Shown: positions 43,597 through 54,735, counted from the stretch's first letter. The stretch is DNA of 64,000 bases from Pseudomonadota bacterium (GCA_016125375.1 WGLU01000003.1:244194-308193); one strand, 5' to 3'. Notes: a model not told the origin generated them from the sequence alone. Translations and numbers: made by a program.

Positions 43597-44430
43597 ATGT
43601 CCTCTTCTCTCAACCGTCACGGGCTTGCCCTTCTGCTGGGCAAATCCCTGCTGTGCATTGCCGCTGGCATTGCCCTGTACCAGACTGGCTACCTGCAGCG
43701 CGTGCTGCCGCAGGATCAGTTCAGCTGGATCTGGGTGGGCGGCATGGCCCTGGTCTTCGTCTATCAGGCGGTGTTCGGCATGGTGCCGTACCAGCGCCTG
43801 ACCGACCGCGAGGTCAGCGTCTACAACAAGGTCAAGGCACAGCTCGACAAGCAGGATGACGCGGCTGCCGCGCAGATTCTGGATCCGGAGGCCTATACCG
43901 AGGCCGAACGGAACACCGGTCTGTTCGACATGCTGATGCGCATCCGTCACATCTGCACCGATACCCGGCGCCACACCGCGCTGGACATCGACCGGCTGCT
44001 GCAGCGGTTCAGCAACTGGCACGCGCTCAAGGCGCGTCCCATCCACTGGACCCGTCGCAACCTGCTGACCTACGGCATCATCGGCACCTACATCGGCCTC
44101 AATCTGGCCACCGGTGGTGCGGAAAAGATGGCCTCGGGCGAGCCGGAAGCCATCTTCGCCTACGTGGTGGAGATGTTCCAGTTCCTCAGTCTGGCGATTC
44201 TGACCACCCTGGTCGGCATCAAGCTGGGCGGCGTGATGCTCAACCACGCGGTCGAGCGTGCCGAGCGCACGGTGCACAACATCGCCAACGACCTGAGCGC
44301 GGCCCTGTATGACAGCGGATTCGTCGCCTGGGCCGAAGACGCCGAGGTGCGTACCAAGCTGCATGCCGAGAAGGTGGCTATCGAAGCCGCAAAGACCGAA
44401 ACCACGGAAGCCGAAGGCGCTGCGTCGTGA
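43597..44430 (+). CDS. MotA/TolQ/ExbB-like membrane protein, gene 1 of four-gene operon
   Basis: 277 aa with four predicted spans: ~12-30, ~43-64, ~155-171 and ~186-213, and a cytoplasmic loop of about 90 residues between spans 2 and 3. Spans 3-4 carry the proton-channel pattern of the MotA/TolQ/ExbB superfamily: LTYGIIGTYIGLNL (compare 'GxxGTxxGL') and LSLAILTTLVGIKLGG (the Thr pair at ~203-204, compare 'ALxTTxxGLxxA'). A charged coiled tail follows (VERAERTVHNIANDL). The first of four tightly packed genes; probable ion channel, partner(s) next door. Family assignment is by eye. Confidence 0.65.
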   Translation: MSSSLNRHGLALLLGKSLLCIAAGIALYQTGYLQRVLPQDQFSWIWVGGMALVFVYQAVFGMVPYQRLTDREVSVYNKVKAQLDKQDDAAAAQILDPEAYTEAERNTGLFDMLMRIRHICTDTRRHTALDIDRLLQRFSNWHALKARPIHWTRRNLLTYGIIGTYIGLNLATGGAEKMASGEPEAIFAYVVEMFQFLSLAILTTLVGIKLGGVMLNHAVERAERTVHNIANDLSAALYDSGFVAWAEDAEVRTKLHAEKVAIEAAKTETTEAEGAAS

Positions 44431-45290
44431 GCTGGAAACTGCCTCACGGCGGAGATGTTCACGAGCAGGAAACCGATCAGGACCGGGCGATGGACGACGT
44501 GATGTCGGCCTTCGTCTTCATCCTGCTGATCATCGCGGCGGCGCTGCTGATGATCTATACCCCCACAAAGTTGGGTGGTACGTCGGTTTCCCAGTGGGCG
44601 CCGGGCATTCCGCTCCGGTTCGAATCACGGCGGGACTTCAACCTGACGGGCACCACGCTCGACGACTTCACCTGTGAGGTCGTCAGTGGTGTCCATCTGG
44701 GTGAGCCCGGGCACTTTGGCCGCGACGGTAAGTTGCTGCCCGAGTTCAAGGCGCTTTACAAGAAGCGCCCGCCGGAATGTTCACGTGCTGACCAGGATCT
44801 GTATGTCCGCTACATCGAGCCGAACGGCAAGGTGCACGACGTGCTGAGCATGGACAGCCCGAACCAGATGGGTACGGCAGAAGGTGCCTTCGCCTACAGC
44901 GAGGCCAACCGGTGGAATCTGGGTGAAAACACCCCGAATCCCTTCCGCGACGTGCGTGTGGTCACACCGTTTCGTCTGGAAGAGCTGACCTATCGGAATA
45001 AATACCTGAAGCCGGGGACGTATATCTTCAACGTCCATCTTCAGCGGGGTGACGACTATTTCCCCGATGAACCGGTCAAGGTTGCGGTCTACCTGATTGC
45101 GTTTGAAGGAACAACGCACGAGCAGGTCATCTTTGGTGGTTTTGTCGATCTTCGGATGGACACGCCCCAGACCCGCGAGCGCACCATTGCTACCTTCAAA
45201 GTGGACGATGCCGGCCAGATCATTCCCGGCAGCATCGACACCACAACGCAGACGTCCATCATCGAGGCTCTGGCGGGGAACGTCAAATGA
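44427..45290 (+). CDS. MotB/ExbD-like single-span protein A, gene 2
   Basis: 287 aa. GTG start overlapping the previous stop (GTGA). A short cytoplasmic tail, then one span at ~25-46 led by Asp24 (DDVMSAFVFILLIIAA), the position and surroundings of the ion-carrying Asp of MotB (DFMTAMMAFFLVLW). The ~240-residue periplasmic domain is neither OmpA-like nor ExbD-like. It shares RPPECSRADQDLYVRYIEPNG and a GTYIFNVHLQRGDDYFPDEP-type beta segment with the next gene, marking them as paralogues. Confidence 0.6.
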   Translation: MSWKLPHGGDVHEQETDQDRAMDDVMSAFVFILLIIAAALLMIYTPTKLGGTSVSQWAPGIPLRFESRRDFNLTGTTLDDFTCEVVSGVHLGEPGHFGRDGKLLPEFKALYKKRPPECSRADQDLYVRYIEPNGKVHDVLSMDSPNQMGTAEGAFAYSEANRWNLGENTPNPFRDVRVVTPFRLEELTYRNKYLKPGTYIFNVHLQRGDDYFPDEPVKVAVYLIAFEGTTHEQVIFGGFVDLRMDTPQTRERTIATFKVDDAGQIIPGSIDTTTQTSIIEALAGNVK

Positions 45291-45337
45291 CGCGCCCCGT
45301 TACCCTCACCTCACCACGCACGCATTAGGAGGCGTAC

Positions 45338-46141
45338 ATGAAGCTGAATATCTTCGGCTCCCATGGTCATCAGTCTCCTGATGACCAGGACTTTCTGAAA
45401 GCGGCCCTCGATCTGAAAACGGCGATGTTCTTCCTGCTGTTGATTATCGTGGCGGCGCTGCTCGTCATTTATCCGCTGGTGTCGAAAGACGGCGCGGGTA
45501 AGAGCACGGAAAGTGCGACTGCGTTCCGTCCCGTGGGCTTGCCGCTGCGCGTGCAGGTGACCTGGGACAGCAACCTGGACGCTTCTCAGGCCCTCCAGCC
45601 TGGGCAGATGTGCCTTAAACCCGGTGACAGGGGTTTCGATATCAATCGACGCCCGCCCGAGTGTTCGGCCGCGGATGTGGATTTGTGGATGCAGCGTGTC
45701 ACGCCGGAAGGCGAGCGCGTTCTGTACGCCGCGAACCGCAAGTTCCCGGACGGGTTGATGGCGTATACACCGGATGACCGGGGTATCGCCTACAACAAGG
45801 TTCCGACGACGTTCCGTGCCGAGCAGATGGTGCCCCAGTATTCGGTTCTGCCGAAGGGGGAGTACACCATCAACATCGATCTGTTCCGACCCGACGCCTA
45901 CCGACCGGACAAGCCGGTCAAGGTGTGCGCCATCGTCATTTATGCCGAAGGTGCCAAGGACAAGGAAAAGGTCCTGTACCGGAACTGCCGCCAACTGGGT
46001 GTTGACAAGAGCTTCCCGCGGGAGGTGACCTTGGTCAGCTTCCGTATCGGCGACGGTCACAATCTGGTCGAAGGGTCGGTGGATACGCGCACGCAAGTGC
46101 CGTTGGCCGTGCCCTACTATGCCGTCAACACAGGGAAGTGA
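45338..46141 (+). CDS. MotB/ExbD-like single-span protein B, gene 3
   Basis: 267 aa. ATG with AGGAGG in the ideal position. One span at ~29-48 led by Asp25 in DLKTAMFFLLLIIVAALLVI, again close to the MotB Asp-x-x-T-A-M pattern. The periplasmic domain parallels protein A: RPPECSAADVDLWMQRVTPEG and GEYTINIDLFRPDAYRPDKP. Four cysteines (MCLK, PECS, KVCA, RNCR) could form disulfides. With protein A it may form a heterodimer within one channel pentamer. Function unknown. Confidence 0.6.
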   Translation: MKLNIFGSHGHQSPDDQDFLKAALDLKTAMFFLLLIIVAALLVIYPLVSKDGAGKSTESATAFRPVGLPLRVQVTWDSNLDASQALQPGQMCLKPGDRGFDINRRPPECSAADVDLWMQRVTPEGERVLYAANRKFPDGLMAYTPDDRGIAYNKVPTTFRAEQMVPQYSVLPKGEYTINIDLFRPDAYRPDKPVKVCAIVIYAEGAKDKEKVLYRNCRQLGVDKSFPREVTLVSFRIGDGHNLVEGSVDTRTQVPLAVPYYAVNTGK

Positions 46142-46144
46142 GCC

Positions 46145-47626
46145 ATGTTCTTCAACACTCTGTTCTCATCGGAGTACTGGCGGGCCGTCCTGTCCGGAGA
46201 TGCACACGTGAGCTTCCTGTGGAACTTGTTTCTGCAGGAGCACCAGTTGCTCTTCGTGATCGGCGTGCTTGGCCTTTCCTTCCTGGTCCTGACTCTCCTC
46301 ATCCTCTACGTGCTGCCGCGCAGCTCGCTGGGGTGGGGAAAAGGCGTCGCCATCGCGGCGTTCGCTGGTCTGGCCTTTGTGCTGCAGATCTCGCACAGCT
46401 TCGTTGTGCCGGAAATGTATGCCAATGCGGGGAAGGGACGTGCCAACCCTGCCTGCCCGTCGCTGGTCTACGGACCGGACGGCAAGCTGGTGTTCGTCAA
46501 GTCACTCATCATCCACGAGGGCAAACCGCGCAACGCGATGGTGGCCCAGAAGCATGTGTATCTGGTCGAACCGACGCCCTACACGGGCGTGTACAACGGC
46601 GAGGCCTCCGTGGGTCTGCTGCTGCGCAACCATGATGCACTCGGGGACACGTTCCCCGTTTACTGCAGTGCGGCTCTGTCGGCGGGCGGTCAGGCATGGC
46701 TTGACCGTATCAACGCCTACGGAACGCCCGTCAACCACGAGATGCTCAAGCAGATTCTCGTGAGCAACTGGAGTCCGGACTTCTGGCAGGGCATCGTCGA
46801 GGGCAAGATCAAGCCGTCGCAGATGTCGGAGCTTTTGGCCCTCTACATGGGCAATGAGCTGCTGCCGGCCAATGCCAAGGACCTCGCGCGCGCCATCCAG
46901 ATGGCCGCGATCGACGTGTTGAAGCCCAACCACGACCGTGGTGTGGCCGAGATGCGCAAGGTCTGGCGGACCATCGCCGAACGCCTGAAGGCGGAACGCG
47001 GCATCGATCTGCCCCTGCATCACGACTTCCCCATGGCGGGGACGCCCAACGGGCACTACGCCATGCATGTCGAGATGGGGCCGATGATGGTGGAGTACAT
47101 CCTCATGGACGTCACCGACGAGGCACCTGCTTTGATGCAGGAACTGGACTATACCAAACGTCTGGTCGCCGAAGTCTGGAGCCAGAGCTTTGCTGACATC
47201 GGCATCAAGTTCGCCGAAACGGTCAGCACGGATCTGGAGCGTCTGGGGGTGAATAACCGCCAGCCAGCCGTGACCATGCCCGGTGAAGCGCCGTGGTACC
47301 TCCTGCCCGAAAGTGACGGTCAGGAAGGTGACGCCGACGGCGATGGCCAGAGCGATGGCAAAGGCAAGGCCGGTGGCAAAGGCAAGGCGCAGTCCGACCG
47401 TCAAGGTCAGGACGGCGAAGCCGAAGCCCTCCGCCAGAAACTGCTGGAAGTCATGAAGCAGCAGGGTCTGGAAGCCGGCAGCGCTCAGGCGCAGCTGGAT
47501 GGCATGCAGGCCTCGCAGGGTCAGGGCAATGGCTCGGGCAACGGCCCGGGTAATGTCGACGTCGGCGACCCCGACGGACTGGGTGGCCCGCAAGGCGATC
47601 CCAAGCCCGACAGCGAACGCTTCTAA
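46145..47626 (+). CDS. Two-span membrane protein with disordered C-tail, gene 4
   Basis: 493 aa. Two spans at ~34-57 and ~64-87 near the N-terminus, then a ~300-residue domain that I do not recognise (helical, e.g. WQGIVEGKIKPSQMSELLALY and MRKVWRTIAERLKAER). From ~residue 390 the chain becomes low complexity, rich in Gly, Asp, Gln, Ser and Lys (DGDGQSDGKGKAGGKGKA). Starts three bases after gene 3 and ends in a strong terminator. Probably the partner or effector worked by the channel; its topology was not established. Confidence 0.65.
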   Translation: MFFNTLFSSEYWRAVLSGDAHVSFLWNLFLQEHQLLFVIGVLGLSFLVLTLLILYVLPRSSLGWGKGVAIAAFAGLAFVLQISHSFVVPEMYANAGKGRANPACPSLVYGPDGKLVFVKSLIIHEGKPRNAMVAQKHVYLVEPTPYTGVYNGEASVGLLLRNHDALGDTFPVYCSAALSAGGQAWLDRINAYGTPVNHEMLKQILVSNWSPDFWQGIVEGKIKPSQMSELLALYMGNELLPANAKDLARAIQMAAIDVLKPNHDRGVAEMRKVWRTIAERLKAERGIDLPLHHDFPMAGTPNGHYAMHVEMGPMMVEYILMDVTDEAPALMQELDYTKRLVAEVWSQSFADIGIKFAETVSTDLERLGVNNRQPAVTMPGEAPWYLLPESDGQEGDADGDGQSDGKGKAGGKGKAQSDRQGQDGEAEALRQKLLEVMKQQGLEAGSAQAQLDGMQASQGQGNGSGNGPGNVDVGDPDGLGGPQGDPKPDSERF

Positions 47627-47633
47627 ACGATAG

Positions 47634-47663
47634 AACGGCCCCCGCGAGGGGGCCGTTTTTTTT
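47634..47663 (+). terminator. Terminator of the MotA/MotB-like operon
   Basis: AACGGCCCCC / GGGGGCCGTT with GCGA loop and T8 tail. Confidence 0.93.
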
Positions 47664-50160
<2,497 letters not shown>

Positions 50161-50176
50161 CAATACCCTCAACTGG

Positions 50177-50211
50177 AACGGCGGCACGCAGGTGCCGCCG
50201 TTTTGGTTTTT
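50177..50211 (+). terminator. Terminator after katG
   Basis: AACGGCGGCAC / GTGCCGCCGTT stem with GCAG loop, followed by TTGGTTTTT. Confidence 0.88.
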
Positions 50212-50280
50212 AGCCCGAAGGTGGTGCGGTTCTTGCATGCAAAAGAACCTTGTTTAACCTTAAGCTTTAAGGAGGCTGCT

Positions 50281-50682
50281 ATGAGTCTGGATGGTATTTC
50301 ACCCTCTAATCCACTCGCCAATTTATTGAACGGGCAGAAGAATGCCGATGAAAAAGGGATGTCCGGTAGTGTGTTTGCCGATTTGCTGGCAGAGCAGGGT
50401 AAAGAAACACCCGCCGGTACACCTGAGAGAAAGACACAGGAGGAGACTCCCTACACTGGTTCCAGCAGTGCGATTACGGCCTTTCTGGAATATACCCATG
50501 AAACGCCGGAGGAACGCATGGTCAACGCCTGGCTTGCAGCACACGGCATTAGCAAGGAAGAGTTTGAGGCTATGTCGCCGGATGAACAGCAGGCGTTGCT
50601 GGATCAGATGCGTGCGGAGCTGAAAGACAAAATGGAGGCGAAAGCAGCGGGTGAGGACGACAAGGACAAAATCGCCCTCTAG
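50281..50682 (+). CDS. Hypothetical acidic protein, 133 aa
   Basis: Soluble, low-complexity-leaning, helix-rich acidic protein. The first half is polar and likely disordered (SGSVFADLLAEQGKETPAG), and the second half is helical (RMVNAWLAAHGISKEEFEAMSPDEQQ). Start ATG 50281 follows AAGGAGG; a longer frame through the katG terminator is rejected. Not recognised. Confidence 0.7.
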   Translation: MSLDGISPSNPLANLLNGQKNADEKGMSGSVFADLLAEQGKETPAGTPERKTQEETPYTGSSSAITAFLEYTHETPEERMVNAWLAAHGISKEEFEAMSPDEQQALLDQMRAELKDKMEAKAAGEDDKDKIAL

Positions 50683-50751
50683 CATCTTTCTGTACATCAA
50701 AAATATTGATATGTTGGGTGCGCATTCCACAAAACAGACAGGAGGCGCACC

Positions 50752-51582
50752 ATGACATCCCAGCCCCGTATCACACTGAACGATGGCCGCAACATCCCGC
50801 AAATAGGGTTGGGCGTCTTTAAAGTCGCGGACGATGAGGCCGCCGCCGTTGTACGCACGGCGCTCGGAGCCGGCTACCGCCACATCGATACCGCTGCGAT
50901 TTACCGGAACGAGGCAGGTGTTGGCGAAGGTTTGAGGACCTCCGGCCTTGCACGGGAAGATGTTTTTGTGACCACCAAAGTCTGGAACGAAGATCAGGGG
51001 TTTGACGCAACGCTGCGGGCCGCCGATGCGAGCCTCAAGCGCTTGGGGCTGGCGTATGTAGATCTGTATCTGGTTCACTGGCCATCCCCCCACCGTGGTC
51101 TGTATCGCGAGACATGGAAGGCGCTTGTCCGCCTGAAAGAAGAAGGTAAGGTGCGCTCTATTGGTGTTTCCAACTTTGGGCCCAGCCATCTGGCCGAAGT
51201 GATTGACGATACGGGTGTTGTGCCTGTTCTGAACCAGATTGAGCTGCATCCGGCATTCCAGCAAAAGACGCTGCGCGCGGCACACACCAAATACGGTATT
51301 GTGACCGAATCGTGGAGCCCGTTGGGGCAAGGGCAGATTCTGGCCGATGCCACCTTAGTCAAGATTGCTGCAAAACATCAGCGGAGCGTGGCTCAGGTGA
51401 TTATCCGCTGGCATATCCAGTCCGGTTTTGTGGTCATCCCCAAATCTGCGAACTCCCAACGTATTGCAGAGAACTTTGATGTGTTCGGCTTTGCGCTGGA
51501 CGAGGCGGACATGCGCGCAATCGCCGGTATGGACAGCGCCGACGGTCGTATTGGCCCAGACCCGCTGACAGCGACCTTCTAG
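50752..51582 (+). CDS. Aldo/keto reductase
   Basis: 276 aa (alpha/beta)8 barrel, NADPH-dependent. Catalytic tetrad: Asp and Tyr in HIDTAAIYRNE, Lys in VTTKVWN, His in YLVHWPSP. C-terminal NADP-binding VIPKSANSQRIAENF. Closest in look to the YvgN/DkgA-type 2,5-diketo-gluconate and methylglyoxal reductases. SD CAGGAGG. The transporter gene follows after nine bases and may be cotranscribed. Confidence 0.93.
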   Translation: MTSQPRITLNDGRNIPQIGLGVFKVADDEAAAVVRTALGAGYRHIDTAAIYRNEAGVGEGLRTSGLAREDVFVTTKVWNEDQGFDATLRAADASLKRLGLAYVDLYLVHWPSPHRGLYRETWKALVRLKEEGKVRSIGVSNFGPSHLAEVIDDTGVVPVLNQIELHPAFQQKTLRAAHTKYGIVTESWSPLGQGQILADATLVKIAAKHQRSVAQVIIRWHIQSGFVVIPKSANSQRIAENFDVFGFALDEADMRAIAGMDSADGRIGPDPLTATF

Positions 51583-51591
51583 CCGCGGCAC

Positions 51592-52539
51592 ATGGTGGGG
51601 AACTGGAGCAAATATCTGGTGCCTGTTCTGGCGCTGGTATGCCTGTATCCGGGTGTAGGTGCGGCCCTTGCCTTGGGCATGGGCGTGGCAGTTGCCCTGT
51701 TGGCAGGCAACCCGTACCTGCACATGACGCGCCAATATACCTCACGCCTTTTGGCTGCCAGCGTAGTGGGACTTGGCGCCGGAATGAATCTGGAAACTGT
51801 CCTGCAAGCGGGTTTCAAAGGGTTGGGGTACACCGTTGTCAGCATTATGGCATGCCTGTTAACCGGACTATTGCTTGGCCGTCTGTTTAAGGTTGAGCGT
51901 GAAGCTTCCCTGCTTATTGCGGTGGGAACGGCGATTTGCGGCGGCAGTGCCATTGCAGCCGTGGCGCCCGTCATACAGGCGCGGGCGCATAATATTTCCG
52001 TCGCATTGGCTGTGGTTTTTTGCCTGAACGCGTTGGCGCTGCTGGTTTTCCCGTTCATCGGGCATTACTTTGAGCTGACACAGGCGCAATTTGGCCTTTG
52101 GGCTGCGTTGGCTATACACGACACCAGTTCTGTTGTCGGGGCAGGGCTTAACTATGGGCCGGAAGCTTTGCAAATTGCGACGACGGTCAAGCTTGCCCGT
52201 GCGCTGTGGATTGTGCCAGTGGCCGTTGCCGTGGGGTATTTCTACAAAGCTGACGGTGCTGAAGCTGGCGCGCAAAAACGCAAGTACCCGTGGTTCATTT
52301 TGGGGTTTCTGGCCATGGCCACCCTTGTGACGTGGGTGCCGCAACTGGCTGCTGTCGGGCAGGTAGTGTCGTCCGCGGCACGTCAATTGCTGGTGCTGAC
52401 GTTGTTTTGTATTGGCGCTAATCTGACGCGCGAAAGCCTGCGGCAGGTAGGGGCGCGTCCGCTTGTGCAGGGGGTTGTTTTGTGGCTGGTGGTTTCTGCG
52501 GTGAGTCTGTTGGCGCTGCACTATGGCGTTTTATCCTGA
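51592..52539 (+). CDS. YeiH/UPF0324-family membrane protein
   Basis: 315 aa with about 9-10 spans. Family motifs are visible: LLAASVVGLGAGMNLETVLQAG, AVGTAICGGSAIAAVAPVIQA, and WAALAIHDTSSVVGAGLNYGPEALQIATTVKLARALWI-type stretch. Annotated in databases as putative sulfate exporters, with little direct evidence. Start ATG 51592, nine bases after the aldo/keto reductase stop. Confidence 0.9.
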   Translation: MVGNWSKYLVPVLALVCLYPGVGAALALGMGVAVALLAGNPYLHMTRQYTSRLLAASVVGLGAGMNLETVLQAGFKGLGYTVVSIMACLLTGLLLGRLFKVEREASLLIAVGTAICGGSAIAAVAPVIQARAHNISVALAVVFCLNALALLVFPFIGHYFELTQAQFGLWAALAIHDTSSVVGAGLNYGPEALQIATTVKLARALWIVPVAVAVGYFYKADGAEAGAQKRKYPWFILGFLAMATLVTWVPQLAAVGQVVSSAARQLLVLTLFCIGANLTRESLRQVGARPLVQGVVLWLVVSAVSLLALHYGVLS

Positions 52540-52584
52540 CCGTCCGTCCTGTAGTATACCTGCGTACAAAACCAAGTGAGAGAT

Positions 52585-52923
52585 ATGCCCGTGTCTGCGT
52601 TGCCGAATTGCCCTAAATGTACATCCGAATACACCTACGAAAATGGTCCGTTATACGTCTGCCCGGAATGCGGCCATGAATGGCCAATGAACGCTGCCCA
52701 GAATGATGAAGATGCCGTAAAGGATGCCAATGGCGCTGTGTTGGTGGATGGTGATACGGTGACGGTGATTAAAGACCTTAAAATCAAAGGTTCATCCTCA
52801 GTCGTTAAGGTGGGTACTAAGGTAAAGAACATCCGCCTCGTTGGCGGTGACCATAACATCGATTGCAAGATAGACGGGATTGGCGCCATGAAGCTCAAAT
52901 CCGAGTTTGTGCGTAAGGCATAA
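52585..52923 (+). CDS. yjdM: YjdM/PhnA-like zinc-ribbon protein
   Basis: 112 aa. N-terminal zinc ribbon [25 protein letters not shown], then the PhnA/YjdM C-terminal domain [33 protein letters not shown] and [22 protein letters not shown]. Despite the PhnA name it is not phosphonoacetate hydrolase; role unknown. Start ATG 52585; a GTG three codons earlier is possible. Confidence 0.93.
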   Translation: MPVSALPNCPKCTSEYTYENGPLYVCPECGHEWPMNAAQNDEDAVKDANGAVLVDGDTVTVIKDLKIKGSSSVVKVGTKVKNIRLVGGDHNIDCKIDGIGAMKLKSEFVRKA

Positions 52924-52931
52924 CCAAAGAC

Positions 52932-52961
52932 AAAAGAGCCGCAGTGACCTGCGGCTCTTCC
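52932..52961. terminator. Bidirectional terminator yjdM / MerT-like gene
   Basis: AAGAGCCGCAG / CTGCGGCTCTT stem with TGAC loop between convergent genes. Confidence 0.88.
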
Positions 52962-52971
52962 GGTTATGGGA

Positions 52972-53349
52972 TTAGAGGATTCTTGGTGCGATAAAGGCGA
53001 AGAAGAATCCCGTCAGATAGATGAGCAACGATACCAGGTAGATACCGAGACTAATACGCCGCAGACGCGTACAAGCTTTGGCCTGTGCCGGGTCAGCAGG
53101 GCAGGGCAGATAACGGGCCTGCCATTGCATAATCCCCGCTACGAGCAGTAAGATGCCCGATATTCCGAACGTCCACAGTTTGTATTTGGACAGGGCAACC
53201 AGCCACGGGAAGGTGCTCACAAAACCTGCGAGCGCCGCCCCCGCGCCAATGGAAACCATCAGCGCAGGCAGGGCGCAGCACAGGAGTGTACCGGCTGAGG
53301 TAAATAAACTCAGCGTTGGTACAAAGGTCTGCTTGAGGCTGTCTTTCAT
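52972..53349 (-). CDS. MerT-like metal transport membrane protein
   Basis: 125 aa with about three spans. First span carries adjacent cysteines (TSAGTLLCCALPALMVSIGAGA; Cys24-Cys25) as in MerT, and a loop has two more (YLPCPADPAQAKAC). In mercury systems such Cys pairs pass Hg(II) from MerP inward. Start overlaps the MerP-like stop (ATGA). No MerA or MerR is present in the window, so the metal may be something else (copper, nickel). Confidence 0.75.
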   Translation of the reverse strand: MKDSLKQTFVPTLSLFTSAGTLLCCALPALMVSIGAGAALAGFVSTFPWLVALSKYKLWTFGISGILLLVAGIMQWQARYLPCPADPAQAKACTRLRRISLGIYLVSLLIYLTGFFFAFIAPRIL

Positions 53350-53654
53350 TTTTCGCAGCTCCTGTTAATAGCGGTCACGTTGTAGCCGGCATCTGTTACC
53401 ATTTTGGTAAGGGTACCGTCGTCCAACGTATTCTCGGCTTTGACATCAATTGTGATAAGCCCTTTGTCGAGGTTGACGTCGATGCCGGATACGTCATCCC
53501 GTTTGCCGAACATCTTCTCGATGGAACGGGCACAGAAGTCGCACACAAGGCCGTTAACATTGACGCTGAGTTTTTCCGGGCAGCTGTTGGGGGCCGCATG
53601 TGCGGTTCCTGCTGCCAATGTTGCCAGAAGGCTAAGTGTAAAGAGTGTTTTCAT
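53346..53654 (-). CDS. MerP-like periplasmic metal-binding protein
   Basis: 102 aa. Signal peptide MKTLFTLSLLATLAAGTAHA then one heavy-metal-associated domain in which the usual GMTCxxC reads GLVCDFCARS (Cys38/Cys41). C-terminal VTDAGYNV is typical. ATG 53654 is preferred over the ATG two codons upstream because GGAG then sits 8 bases away. Coupled to the MerT-like gene. Confidence 0.88.
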   Translation of the reverse strand: MKTLFTLSLLATLAAGTAHAAPNSCPEKLSVNVNGLVCDFCARSIEKMFGKRDDVSGIDVNLDKGLITIDVKAENTLDDGTLTKMVTDAGYNVTAINRSCEK

Positions 53655-53665
53655 GGTCATATCTC

Positions 53666-54313
53666 CTAAAAACGGATAACTAGATTGAAAAGGGCCTCGC
53701 CACGCTGGGTGACGCCGCCTTCGACAAGTGTTGCGCCCTTGAATAGCCGCACAAGCGGCGTAAAGGTGAACTCGTCCCTGTCGTTAGGGGTGTGGCGTAC
53801 TTCCAGCATCAGCCAGGTATGTAAATCACCGTAGTCCCCAATGTAGGGCGCAATACCGATACGTGCCTTCTGCATAAAGGTTTTGTCGATATCGCCCGCG
53901 TAGAGAACACGGTTTTCATACGAGGTGAAGGTGCGGCGGTTCTCCCAATCAAGGGAAATGCCCGTGAATGCGGCTGGCGAGAGCTCAGCCGAGAGCGCGC
54001 CTTTGTCGCTATAGGCGAGTCCGGCACCGCTCTTGATATAAAAGTTGGCCTGACTTTGAGGCTGGTTCCAGCGCTTGCCGAGGATGTTCAACTGCAAGCC
54101 ATGGAACTGTGCCTCTTTGTCGCGCATCCACATGCCTTTGTAGCCAACCGAATATGTAGCCGTCGGCGAGTAGTGGATGTGCAGGCCGCTTTCCTGATCA
54201 TCGTTGGTTTGCATGACCGTCCAACCCCCAGGGTAGGAAACGGGGCGGGCATGCGCGTTCTGTGCACCTGCCAACAGCAGGGCCGCAGCCGCAATTACTT
54301 GAAATGTATTCAT
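53666..54313 (-). CDS. Predicted outer-membrane beta-barrel protein
   Basis: 215 aa. Signal peptide (TFQVIAAAALLLAGAQNAHA) and mature chain of alternating amphipathic strands ending in an aromatic residue (LFNLVIRF), typical of outer-membrane barrels. ATG 54313 has AGGAG 8 bases upstream. Located in the Mer-like operon, so possibly a metal-linked channel or sensor. Similar genes occur beside MerP/MerT-like pairs in some metal clusters, which is inference here. Confidence 0.72.
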   Translation of the reverse strand: MNTFQVIAAAALLLAGAQNAHARPVSYPGGWTVMQTNDDQESGLHIHYSPTATYSVGYKGMWMRDKEAQFHGLQLNILGKRWNQPQSQANFYIKSGAGLAYSDKGALSAELSPAAFTGISLDWENRRTFTSYENRVLYAGDIDKTFMQKARIGIAPYIGDYGDLHTWLMLEVRHTPNDRDEFTFTPLVRLFKGATLVEGGVTQRGEALFNLVIRF

Positions 54314-54366
54314 CAATGAATCTCCTGTTCATGTAGGTGTGTGCGCAAAAGCGCACGCCTAGAAAA

Positions 54367-54735
54367 TCAGGAGAGGTGTTTTGGAGGGCGTTGGAGGCTC
54401 AGTGGTGCCGAAGGCATGAAAGCAGCATGTACAGTGGGCACGATGCTCCCATGGACAACAACGACTGCTGTAATTAACTGCTGGGGTGCAATGGGGTGTA
54501 CCATCACATGGCAGGTACAGCCTGTCTTACCGCACATATGGTCGTTGTGCTGCATGGTCTGCTTCTGCCCTGTCAGCTTTGCTATGTGGCAGGGGGGCAG
54601 GTCAGTTTTGTCCTGCACAGCCGTGGTCACCATTATGCTTTTACTGGCCATGGCAAGGCACGGCCTAGCCGGCGACGTTGCAACCAGCAACACCGCAACC
54701 AGCAAAATACTTAGCCATGTGCGCAGTTTATCCAT
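54367..54735 (-). CDS. Exported Cys/His/Met-rich protein, first gene of the Mer-like operon
   Basis: 122 aa. A signal peptide from Met 54735 (DKLRTWLSILLVAVLLVATS) then a small polar domain rich in possible metal ligands: PPCHIAKL and MQHNDHMCGKTGCTCHVMVH. Suggests a periplasmic metal sensor or scavenger, as seen with DUF2946-like proteins. The long N-terminal extension available upstream runs antisense across msrB and is rejected. A hairpin (54335-54360) separates it from the barrel gene. Confidence 0.65.
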   Translation of the reverse strand: MDKLRTWLSILLVAVLLVATSPARPCLAMASKSIMVTTAVQDKTDLPPCHIAKLTGQKQTMQHNDHMCGKTGCTCHVMVHPIAPQQLITAVVVVHGSIVPTVHAAFMPSAPLSLQRPPKHLS

